From Chromera velia (taxonomy: Eukaryota; Sar; Chromeraceae), in the NCBI GenBank assembly GCA_018398765.1, contig JAHBMJ010001923.1:10001-47500 (forward strand): a DNA stretch of 37,500 nt, written 5' to 3'. The notes under the pieces are model-generated. The model was not told the DNA's origin. It made no database searches and saw only the letters and a list, made by a program, of their open reading frames with translations. The translations under genes were made by a program, and so were the position numbers. How positions within the stretch are numbered: position 1 is the stretch's first letter; each line of letters opens with the position of its first letter. Positions 11,549-20,955 of this stretch are shown here, in pieces.

Positions 11549-12083
11549 ATGTTTCTTCTGTGGTGCCTCTGTTGTTGGTTTTTCGTTCATTTCGCATCGA
11601 GTTTGTTGCTGAGAAGTGGTCCTGCCTTTCATGCCATGGACATCGTGCAGGTGACCCGCTGCTTCGTTTTTTTTCTTTCGTTGTTTGTTTAATGTTCTGA
11701 ATGCCGTCTCCCCGTCTCCTAGAGTTTTCCTGTCTCCTCAAACAAAGACGACTCGTTCCGTTTGTGTGCAGGTGTTTGGGCGTCTATCGGATCGCGGAAC
11801 TCTTGGTCACACCCTTACCCACCCAAATTCTGCGTTTCAGACGGGGGGGGCATCTGCGAAAGACATCCGATGGCGGGGTCTGTTCGAAGGTGAAGAAGCC
11901 AAAAAGAGTGTGGGCCTCTCGGAGTTCAAATCTTTTGTGAAGAAAAGCGAATTCAAATGGCCATTGACGAGCAACAGCGGGCAGATCCCAGGAAGGGGGG
12001 TCATTCAGGTCCCAGGTGGGTGCGTCGGGTCGTTTGTTTGTGTAGAGGACCAATTTTATTCGAGTGGGAGGGCGTGGGGGTGA
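11549..12083 (+). CDS. Tentative small secreted protein, two exons
   Basis: Unrecognised. Exon 1 (11549-11650) encodes MFLLWCLCCWFFVHFASSLL, a strongly hydrophobic signal sequence, and ends in a CAG|GT donor. Exon 2 starts at 11772 after a CAG acceptor in the same phase and reads to a stop at 12083, giving about 137 residues. Residues 35-115 are hydrophilic (for example DIRWRGLFEG) with normal codon use. The exon might instead splice at 12009 (CAG|GT) or 12016 (GTGGGT) and continue beyond the microsatellites to exons near 13001, 13665 and 14363, a chain that also keeps phase. I consider that chain less likely because the exon near 13665 looks better on the other strand. Confidence 0.4.
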
Positions 12084-12171
12084 GATTCTTGACCGACCAT
12101 TGGCCAAATCAAGGAAAGACGCAAGGGGCTCATGAATTAATGAGTGGAGAGATGGGTGGGTGGGATAGTGA

Positions 12172-12306
12172 GGAGTGAGTGAGTGAGTGAGTGAGCGAGT
12201 GAGTGAGTCAGCAGATGATTCCGTGAGTGAGTAAAAGTGAGAGCGCAAGACAGAGCGATAGCAAGATAAGAGAGAAAGAACAGAACGAACGAGTGAGCGA
12301 GAGTGC
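12172..12306. repeat. GAGT-type short repeats
   Basis: GAGTGAGT runs at 12172-12210 degrade into GAGCGA and GAAC variants. No coding meaning. Confidence 0.8.
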
Positions 12307-12443
12307 AAGGGAGCGAGACCTCGGGTCAAATCTTCGGGTCTTCGAGCTTTTTTTCGTTGACTGCTCCCCCCCCAAAATGGATAAATCTACCTTTTCTTTC
12401 TTCCTTCTTGCCTGTTTCTCTCCTCCTCAGCAGAAAACTCAAT

Positions 12444-12672
<229 letters not shown>

Positions 12673-12868
12673 TGCGTATGCAGCTGCGTCCCGCCTGTTT
12701 GTCAAGGAAGCAGTTAGACTACAGGAGAAAAGGGCAGGCGGGGCGGGAGCGGCAGAAGGGGAAGCATCGGTCAGTCCTGCCTTGCCCTGCAGTCTAGTCT
12801 ATTTCTATTGAGTGCTCGAACACTGAAGGCAACCTTCGCGTATTCCCACTTCGCTTCCTTGCCCTCTT

Positions 12869-12876
12869 TGACTCTC

Positions 12877-12952
<76 letters not shown>

Positions 12953-12993
12953 TGTGTGTCTGTGTGTGTGTGTGTGTGTGTCTGTCTGTCTCT
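12869..12993. repeat. CT then TG compound microsatellite
   Basis: CT repeats (12869-12914) pass directly into TG repeats (12915-12980) and TCTG. On the plus strand this is followed by a TTTCAG acceptor-like site at 12995-13000. Confidence 0.93.
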
Positions 12994-13002
12994 CTTTCAG
13001 TT

Positions 13003-13727
13003 GCTTCGTTCCCCTCTTTTCTGTGCCCCCGTCGACATCCTGACGCCCAGCCCCTCCCGTATCCTTGCTGTGTGCCTCTCTTCTTTCTTTGCAACGAATC
13101 TCGCAGCGTCCATCGAAAGGAAAGGGGGTCAGTTGAGTCGAGAGGAGTCTCTTAGTGTGTGTGGGAGTGTGCGACTTAGCGAACCAGTGTGAGACCAAAG
13201 CATGTGGACGACCATTCGAAAGAGAGTCAAGAGAGAGGTGGATCCTAGAAGAGAATGGAAGTGGCAGGCAGGCAGGCAGGCAGAGAAGGAGCAAGAACCG
13301 AGGTGTGTTCTCACATGTGAACTCACAGAGAGAAAGGGGAGAAGGGAGGGAAGAAGGGCTGGCGGCAGTCCGCATATCGGTCGGGTGTTATCTTTTGTTT
13401 CTTTCCCTCACAAACAGACAAACAAACAAACACACAGAGACCCCCCCAGGTGGAGGGAGGCACAGCCACGATCAACTAGAAGGATGCTGAAGCAGGCCGG
13501 TGCGTGCACTCACTCACCATGCAGATCGAGGGCTTTTGGCTTTCTGCTGTCCATGTCTCTCTCCTCTCTCTCTGTCTGTATGGGTGAATGCGTGGCTCTC
13601 CATCCTTCCAAGTCACTCACCTTCTCAACGCTTGCTTCATGATGGGACTCACGGACCCCTGCAGGAACCTGTTGCTGTCGAGGACGTCGAGAAGAATGCG
13701 GCGGGTTGGGAGGTAGCTGACGACGCT
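13003..13727 (-). CDS. Candidate minus-strand gene fragment, exon 13621-13727 best supported
   Basis: Unrecognised. The exon at 13727-13621 reads SVVSYLPTRRILLDVLDSNR and onward to PIMKQALR, starting after an AG at 13728 and ending at a strong GTGAGT donor. Its codons end in G or C in about 29 of 33 positions, the usual bias of the confident genes here. It can be extended in phase to a short exon at about 13489-13443 (ILLVDRGCASLHLG) and a last exon at about 13107-13003 ending with a basic tail and stop; these are weaker. No upstream exon was found with confidence. The plus strand of the same interval (13665-13731) also has splice signals and an open frame (EPVAVEDVEK) that joins in phase to 14363-14490. 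Strand choice rests on codon bias. Confidence 0.35.
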
Positions 13728-13734
13728 CTTGGTG

Positions 13735-14616
13735 AGCAGACAGAGAGATTGTGTTGTTTTAGTACTCATGTTGTTCCTGTTGTGTGTTCTCTTTGAGCAG
13801 ATGCATGCGGCACTGCGCATTAAGTGCTTCTGCACTCATTTCATTTGGACTGTGCGGTTGGTGCGGTCGAGGTCGGGGTCCGGCTTCCCGCCCCCCCCTT
13901 CTCTCACTCTCTCTGCCTCTTCTCTCTCTCTCTTGTCAAGACGACCACTGTGCGTCCTCATGGATGCACAGACGTCATTCATGCATGCCGGCTTTTCTTC
14001 GTTCATGATGGGTTACCCCTCCCCTGTAGTCTGTGGTTGTTTCTGGTTCGTCTATTCATGCGCAATTCTGCATCTGCAGTCCGGTCGGTCCTCTTTTTCA
14101 ACAGCCGCAGCACTCATGCACGCCGCACTGAGCTCCGTTGCGCTCTTGTTTGCAATCAGTGTAGCAGAACATGAAAGGGCCCCATGACAGATTTTCTCTG
14201 CATATATGCATTCGTATGCCTTTTTTTGAAATCGAGAGTCCCAGTATAGGCGTGAGGATTTGTGTGCGCACGCGGTGTAAATTTGCATGCATCGATCTTT
14301 CATTTGAGAGAAGAAGTGCACACAGCGCGAGTGAGTGAGTGGGTGCATGGGTATCTTTGCAGAAGCGGTATTCTACGCCCTGAGTGCTGGCAAGGACGTC
14401 CTTGATTTAGGGAGGTTTGAGACGACCATTTTGACCTGGGCCCCTTATGATGGTCTGTCCGCCTTTTGTGTACATATGTATGTTGATTGATGCGAATTAA
14501 TGACTTGGTTCATAAAACTACATGAGAGGGCTTATTTGCAGAAGAAGAAAAGAAATAGCGAGATCGAAAGAAAAGAGATGTCGACTGAGTCTCCACAAAT
14601 CAACACACGAGATAAA
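13735..14616. other. Ambiguous region, possible exon at 14363-14490
   Basis: On the plus strand a TTTGCAG acceptor at 14356-14362 leads into an open stretch (AVFYALSAGKDVLDLGRFET) to a stop at 14488-14490. On the minus strand the same bases contain a short segment (KMVVSNLPKSR) that resembles KSVVSYLPTRR of the exon at 13621-13727. TGCATGCA occurs at 14284-14291. The remainder looks intronic or intergenic. Confidence 0.25.
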
Positions 14617-14646
14617 TACACACACATATACATACATACACACACA

Positions 14647-14677
<31 letters not shown>

Positions 14678-14929
14678 GCACGCACGCACGCACGCACGTA
14701 CACACACACAGAGGTCGGGGGGCACAGAATGGAGCACGGTGAACTTGAGTCGGGGGGAATCGGGAGAAAGAGCCCCTCGCGGAGATGAAGAAGGAAGAAA
14801 GAGTGCATCCCTCCGTCTGTCTGTATGCGTCTCCTCCTTGCCTCCCTTTCTTTCTTTCTTTCTTTCTTTCTTTCGTTCGTCCGTTCGTTCGTTCATTCGT
14901 CCGTCCGTTTGTTCGTTCTCTCTTCTTTC

Positions 14930-14997
<68 letters not shown>

Positions 14998-15002
14998 TGT
15001 GT
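14617..15002. repeat. Cluster of CA, GCAC, CTTT, CGTT, CT and GT microsatellites
   Basis: CA with GCAC repeats fill 14617-14711. TTTC and GTTC tetranucleotides fill 14843-14920, followed by CT (14936-14964) and GT (14965-15002). Several motif types sit side by side, which suggests stepwise mutation from one polypyrimidine seed. Confidence 0.92.
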
Positions 15003-15059
15003 TCATGCCGCAAGATAATTACATGATCACACACGTGTGAGTGATTGAGTGCAGGTGTT

Positions 15060-16025
15060 GTTGACTGGAACTCGTTTTATTACAATGTTCCCATGGCTCC
15101 AGAAGATGGAATAGAGCTGTATGCAGACTAATTGATCGTCGTCAATGATCGATTATGTCACTGTACTTGCAAAATTGGCTAGAAAATAAGTTAGTTTACC
15201 CTTGCATATGCCTTGAAAGTTTTTTATACGAACAAATATAATGAATTCAGGTATTAAAAATCTGATTTTAAATCTTGAACCTCGCTAAACGCACTTTAAA
15301 AATTAAGTTAATTAAGTGTTAGATTAAGCTAGAGATCAAATAACAATCTACCTAATAATCTAAAAGTCTCAGACTGAGTAAAGCTTTATTGTAAACTCAG
15401 CATACTAGAGTGCAGTGGGAGACAGACCATGATGCAAAGGATACTTAGCTAGATACTTAGTTACTGTCTAGGTTACTGTCCCTAACCCCGCTCATATATA
15501 TACTTCAACTTACTTCGATATATAATCTTTTCAAGGTTTCTTCTTTTATTTAAGTAACCGAACTACTAGCCGAACTAGTAACCGAATCAAGTTCTTTCTG
15601 TGATTAATTAGTTGTCTGCCTTTTCGATGCCCCTTAGTAGCGGTAACCATTATTGAAAAATTAATGAAAAAATACCTAGAACTAGACATAGAAAAATGTT
15701 TTTTAATTCTTTATAATAACTTATATTTTAAGCAAAATTTGAGAAATTAAAACATAGAAAAACTTTTCTATAGAAACTTTTTGGTCTATACAGTGTAGTA
15801 TACACTATACATAAAAAACTTAGAATTAAGCTTTATTCTGATGCTTAATTATAATTAGTAGTCAAATGATTCAACTAGTGATTCAAGTGTAGGATATTAA
15901 GATCTAGAGTAGGATTAGATCTCTATATGCACTGGGACTGCTATGATAGCTATGTAGAAGAGATACGTCACGTACTATGCTACTAGGGAATCAGAGTAGG
16001 GATACGTACCGGCGCCTAGACCGGC
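15060..16025. other. Second AT-rich, CTAG-rich island, no gene
   Basis: About 950 bases of AT-rich sequence without coding frames. I counted about 13 CTAG words where about 4 would be expected by chance. A self-complementary stretch GTAGTATACACTAT lies near 15796-15810. Borders with the balanced flanks are abrupt. Probably decayed mobile DNA. Confidence 0.6.
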
Positions 16026-17213
16026 GTAGTGCTGTTATTGTGCATGCATGTCAGAACAAAACTGTTTAAATTTGCTGTTGTCAACCAAAGAGTGGCAAAG
16101 ACGTGCAGTAACATGCAAGCTGCATGTAAGGACGTATGCATCCATCATTCACAGAGGAATTTGAAAAAGGCACTGCCAAATTCGATCGATGTACTGCAGG
16201 GCGGATTCCGAGTGACTGCTTGCGGATTTACGAAAGCTCTCTCTCTCTCTCGCTCTTTCTCTCGTTTGCCTGACTGCAAGCAAACAAACATGGTCGTATG
16301 GGGTTTTCTCCCCTCCCCACCCACCCTTTCTATCTATCCAGAAAGCTCTAGTATGTCTGCCCGTCAGAGTGCATGTTCAAGAAAGCAATTCAGCGAGTGC
16401 ATGAGTACGACATGCATCGCGTGTGTGCATGTTTGATGTTTCCGCAATAATGAACATTCATCAAGCTATCGACTGCTTGGGAAGCACTTCTTCTCGCAAC
16501 GAAAAGGAAAACGGATGCGCTTGTTTTCTCATCCTGCCCATGAATGGAAACTCAAAACAGACTCTCAGAAGGAGACGGGCAAGACTGAAAGAAAAGAGAT
16601 AGCCAGTCTCCGGTTTCTCTCGACAGATCGACGCAAAGATCGACTGAGAAGGAGGAAAGAGCCAAAACTTTCAATCAACCGGTCAACGAAGGAAGAGGAG
16701 GGAGAGAGGGAAGGAGAAATCCACCCATTGATCAATCGAAGAGAACACAAACTTAAGTTTCTTTCACCTTCTTCAAAAAGAGTGCAGCACGGTTCTGCAG
16801 GCCTCCTCCATCCTTCCCGCCTGAATATTAAGTAAACATGCTGAAAATTGACTGACTGAATGAATGAATGGAAGCACCAGATAAATTCAGCAAATGCACC
16901 TATGTGCAAAGCAAAGCGAGCAGATAAGAGAGAAGGAAGAAAGGGGCCCCCTCGCTCGCTCGTTCGGAAAGGTCCAACCTCCTGCGCTCTCACTCACTCT
17001 TTCCCTACACATACAACAAATTTCCCTCCAGCTCTGTACGTTTGACTTAAAAAGGCAGAAACAAAAAGAGACCAACTCACTCACTGTCAAGACGAATGAA
17101 TTCATACAGTACAGCTCAAAACAGTCTTTCTTCATTCACCAGCAAGTTTGTTTTCTCTCATCTTGCTCTCGTCCCCTCTCGATTTTTTGGCTTTTGGGGG
17201 GGGGCTTCCTTCT
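16026..17213. other. 3' flank of the epoxidase gene, no confident gene
   Basis: Open frames of 60-150 residues occur on both strands but look like shadows: no phase-consistent splicing and Lys/Arg/Ser-biased composition. TGCATGCA occurs at 16041-16048. A short CT run is at 16230-16265. Confidence 0.4.
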
Positions 17214-18965
17214 TCATGCTGCTGCTGCACCATCTTTTTCCGCTAAAGCGAAAAAGGTTCTCGTCACGCGTGAATCCTTGACCGCTTTCTTTGCCTTTTG
17301 GAAAGCCTCTGAAGAGCTTTTCTTGTGCCGGGACAGCCACGTATCTACCAACTGACTCGGCAGCCCCCCCATATTCCCGGTAGGGCAAAAGGAATAAAGG
17401 TACAAAAACTGCAAAGGGAAAATGATGTGCTGAAGAAATGGACGCAGGAACGCTGTCAGCCTTCCCTTAAAACCCTTTCCATAACAGTCATTCGACTCGG
17501 GGCAATAAGGGGTGTCAAATGCGTTGATAATCAAATCCGACGCCATGCGACTCAACCCCTGTACCACCGCCGACCTCACAATTCTCCGTCTGTAATATTC
17601 ACCCAAAGCCTCACTGATCTCCTCCCGATCCAACTGCCTTCCTTCCCTTCCTTCCGTCACTTCCCCCAACACCTCCCCCAACACATACGCATCCTCCATT
17701 GCCTGACAGCCCCCCTGACCCAAATTTGGCATCATCGGGTGCGCAGCGTCTCCCATCAACGACACGCGACCGTCAGTCCAGGATCGCATCATTTCAGGGG
17801 CTCTGTCGTACAGATCTCTCTGTTCGATCGCAGACTCGGGGGTGTGGGAAAGAACGTGGTGAATCTCCGGAGACCACCCTTCGAACATTTCGGAAATGTA
17901 CGCATTCGCAGCCGTCTCTTCACCCGAACGCACACGGGCATCATTGTTGGTGTTCCATGCATTTCCGGTCTTTTTCGTTCCGGGCGGAAGCGCCAAAAAG
18001 GCATACCACTGGATACGCCCGTCCCCTACGTCCGATGTGACAAAATACCTTCCAGGTCCGATATAGACCTTGTATCCTGTATCAAAATAATCGGGCACAG
18101 GAAGGACGGTCTCACCGGCGAAACAAGTGTACCCACTGTACTTACACCCTTGGCGCGTTTCCGAACGGCTGTCGCTATCGGGTGTCTCTGAGTACATCTG
18201 TGTGCGCACTGCACTCCAAATTCCATCGGCACCAATCAGAATATCGGCCTTCTGTGTGGCGCCACTGGCAAGACGCACTGTGACCCCATCCTCCCCATCT
18301 TCATAAGCAACGACTTTCTCGGAGTTGACCAAAATCGGCTCCTTCAACCCTCTCTCTTTCTCTGTCCGACTCAGCGTTTCGATCAACACGTCCTGCAAAT
18401 CTGGACGGTCGATCACCCCTGTATACGGCAACCCAAAGTGCTCTGCAGCCCCCTTCATGGCACTGAACTTTACAAACCAGTCAGGGGTGTCATTCATTTT
18501 GAAATCTCTTGCTCGGAGACCGTCCTTAATACCGCACGTCCGCGTAGCAGTGAACGTGAACTTTGAAATCACATCACGAAACAACTGATCATCGATGGCC
18601 TTCAACACAGAAAGTGCGTTGGAGGCCAGCTGGATCGGCCCTCCAAACCGTTTGAACGAGTCGGTCTTTTCATACACCTTCACATCAAACCCTTTCTTTG
18701 CAAGCACTACCGCAGCGGCCAACCCCCCCACACCGCCGCCAGCGATAGCAACCCGGAGAGGCGCAGCGTCACCCCTGCTGCTCTCTATTCCTTCTCTTTC
18801 CAACACCCCTTGCTGCTGCTGCTGCTGCTGCTGTACAGAAAAGCCTTTCCGTCTCGCTGCTCGTGGTTGCCTTGACACCCCTGAAGACAACCCAAAGCCG
18901 CGCACGTAAGGGGAACCGGACAGGAAAACTGATGCGATGCCACACAAAACGGTCGCAGTTCGCAT
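17214..18965 (-). CDS. Plastid FAD-dependent monooxygenase, zeaxanthin epoxidase-like
   Basis: A 583-residue intronless protein of the group A flavoprotein monooxygenase family. The closest known relatives are zeaxanthin epoxidases, which convert zeaxanthin to violaxanthin in the xanthophyll cycle using O2, NADPH and ferredoxin. Residues 1-23 form a signal peptide and Phe24 begins a Ser/Arg-rich transit segment, the bipartite signal of complex plastids. Residues 45-52 are eight Gln encoded by a CTG/CAG run. The FAD dinucleotide fold is at 71-99 (GGGVGGL), the DG motif at 241-254 (DILIGADGIWSAVR), and the FAD-ribityl GD motif at 400-419 (MGDAAHPMMPNLGQGG). The C-terminal part has a hydrophobic stretch near 525-550 and no FHA domain, unlike plant enzymes but like several algal paralogues. 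Substrate is inferred; another carotenoid is possible. Confidence 0.93.
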   Translation of the reverse strand: MRTATVLCGIASVFLSGSPYVRGFGLSSGVSRQPRAARRKGFSVQQQQQQQQGVLEREGIESSRGDAAPLRVAIAGGGVGGLAAAVVLAKKGFDVKVYEKTDSFKRFGGPIQLASNALSVLKAIDDQLFRDVISKFTFTATRTCGIKDGLRARDFKMNDTPDWFVKFSAMKGAAEHFGLPYTGVIDRPDLQDVLIETLSRTEKERGLKEPILVNSEKVVAYEDGEDGVTVRLASGATQKADILIGADGIWSAVRTQMYSETPDSDSRSETRQGCKYSGYTCFAGETVLPVPDYFDTGYKVYIGPGRYFVTSDVGDGRIQWYAFLALPPGTKKTGNAWNTNNDARVRSGEETAANAYISEMFEGWSPEIHHVLSHTPESAIEQRDLYDRAPEMMRSWTDGRVSLMGDAAHPMMPNLGQGGCQAMEDAYVLGEVLGEVTEGREGRQLDREEISEALGEYYRRRIVRSAVVQGLSRMASDLIINAFDTPYCPESNDCYGKGFKGRLTAFLRPFLQHIIFPLQFLYLYSFCPTGNMGGLPSQLVDTWLSRHKKSSSEAFQKAKKAVKDSRVTRTFFALAEKDGAAAA

Positions 18966-19843
18966 CTTAATGGTCCTGTTTGAGAGAGATTGGGTGAATG
19001 AGAGGGTCGAAACAAATCAAATTTCCATTGAACAAGCAAACTAAAAAAGCCGTCTCTGAGTTCAGTCTCCAGATCAAGGCAGCACGACTGGTGCAGATGG
19101 AAATTGCCGCTTGCTCTGATACAGGTGCCACGCGCTGGAGTTTCCACGTTTGGAGAAATCAGGGCTGCAGATGCACTCCAACCCGCAGAGGTGACATCTG
19201 ATCACACCTGATCTTGGAGGCTGGAGTTCCTCCCCCTGCATGTGGACGGGAAGAAAGAGCTCGGGCGTGCGCGGGGTTCATCCCGGCCGCGCGGCCGGGG
19301 GATTGACGCCTCGCGGGCCATCCGCGCGGTCCCATGCACGCACGTACGCGGTCCACGGACCCGGCCGGCGTGCGTCAAAAAAAATCGGAGACGCAAGTAG
19401 AAAACTTGGCCCATTTCTCCTCCAAGTGTCAGCAACCTTCAGGCTACTTAAGAGAAGTCGCCAAAGTGCAGCAGTCTTGAATGTGGCCTGTTTAGAACTT
19501 GACGTGTATATATACCTCCTCCGCCTCACACCTGTGCGCGACTGTGGTGCGTCGTTGAGAGATTTTGTCTTTTGGATTACTTTGTCGACACTTCTTTTGT
19601 GGCCGGTGCTGTTGAAAGCAAGGATTGAGTTCAACTCACACAAGACAGCAGCGGGCCGTACGTCCTTTGGTCTTTCAGAATGGCTCCCTTTTATATTTTG
19701 GAAGACTCCGCTCGCTGACAATTTGCATTTCCATCCGATCTGATCTCTCTGTAAATCACTGAAAGTGTTTTTGCCATCTTCGTTTTCGAGGGTAAAGGAA
19801 AGAGGCAGAGCCGGTTGGAGGCTTCCGCCCGCATTCAAGAAGT
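18966..19843. promoter_or_regulatory. Divergent promoter region of epoxidase and NYN gene
   Basis: This 878-base gap separates two divergent start codons. It contains a perfect 18-base GC palindrome at 19282-19299 (CCCGGCCGCGCGGCCGGG), followed by further GC-rich inverted repeats to about 19375, including CGTACG at 19343-19348. No coding exon is credible; long frames here are GC-driven shadows. Regulatory role is inferred. Confidence 0.45.
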
Positions 19844-20914
19844 ATGTCACAGAGCAAGAAGTGTGGCGTGTTGGTCGATGGGGCCTACCTATGGACCTCA
19901 TGGAACGCGTAAGTCGATGATCCCCCTTCTCTCTTTCCAGCTCAGTCTCTTCATCCTCTTCTTCTCTCTGCGTATCTGATCTCATCATGTCATTCGTCTT
20001 TCGTTTGGGTCGGTTTGCAGGACGGTGGAAGCCAAGACTCCTGGTGACTCGATCACGGCAGAGGGGTTTCTGGACCTGATGCTGCCAGCCATCCGAAAGG
20101 GATTGCATCTTCAGGATGGTGACCTCAGCGTCAAGGGGTTCCCTCCAGGGATCGCCAAAGTGGTCTTCGTTGATGGTGACAATGAAAAGTACATGGCACA
20201 AGTGAGGGGGGTGAAGGATACTCGCTCCATGAAAATCAGACGAGAGTTTCATGATGATTTGAGGAGAAGGGGGGTGAATTTGGAGAGATGCGAATTCAAG
20301 AGACAGAGCTTGACGGATGATAAAGGGGAGAGTCATACGGGGTGGGTACAGAAAGGGGGGGACGTAACCATCGCATGCAAGTTAATTTCGATGTATTTGG
20401 AGGATCCCGAAGAGCTCGATTCGATTATTCTCATTACAGGAGATGCGGATCTCGCGTTTGCCGTCAAGTATGTGCGCAACTCATTGTTTCAGAACTGCTC
20501 TCGGAAGAACTGTGCCAGTGGGCACGCAGACAGAGCCAAACCGATCTACATTGCTGGATTCAAAAACCATCTGGCGCTGGATCTGTATGATGGATCTGAG
20601 GCAGTGAATGCCGTTTGCAACATCGACGAGCTGGAGGGGTTTCAACAGCTTGTGCAGTCAGTCATTTAATTGATGAATGAAATTAGGCTTCTCTTCCTCT
20701 TTCTCTCTCCTTCTCTCTCTTCCTCTCACGTTCTCTTTCTCTTTCGTTCTCTTTCTCTCTTTCTTTCTCTTTCTCTCTCCTTCTCTCTTTTCCCCTTTTT
20801 CTCTTTCTCCTTCTCTCTTTCTCTCTCTCACGCGCACGCGCGCTCACTCGCTTGTTCTCTCGCACGCTTGCTTGCTCTCTCTCGCTCTCTGTGTGTATAT
20901 GTGTGTGTGTCTGT

Positions 20915-20955
<41 letters not shown>

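Noticed and set aside
17325-18191. 288-residue plus-strand frame
   Set aside because: Antisense shadow of the epoxidase gene, whose motifs and codon bias are clear.
19278-20336. 352-residue minus-strand open frame
   Set aside because: It lies antisense to the NYN gene and over the GC-palindrome promoter region; codon choice and composition look random.
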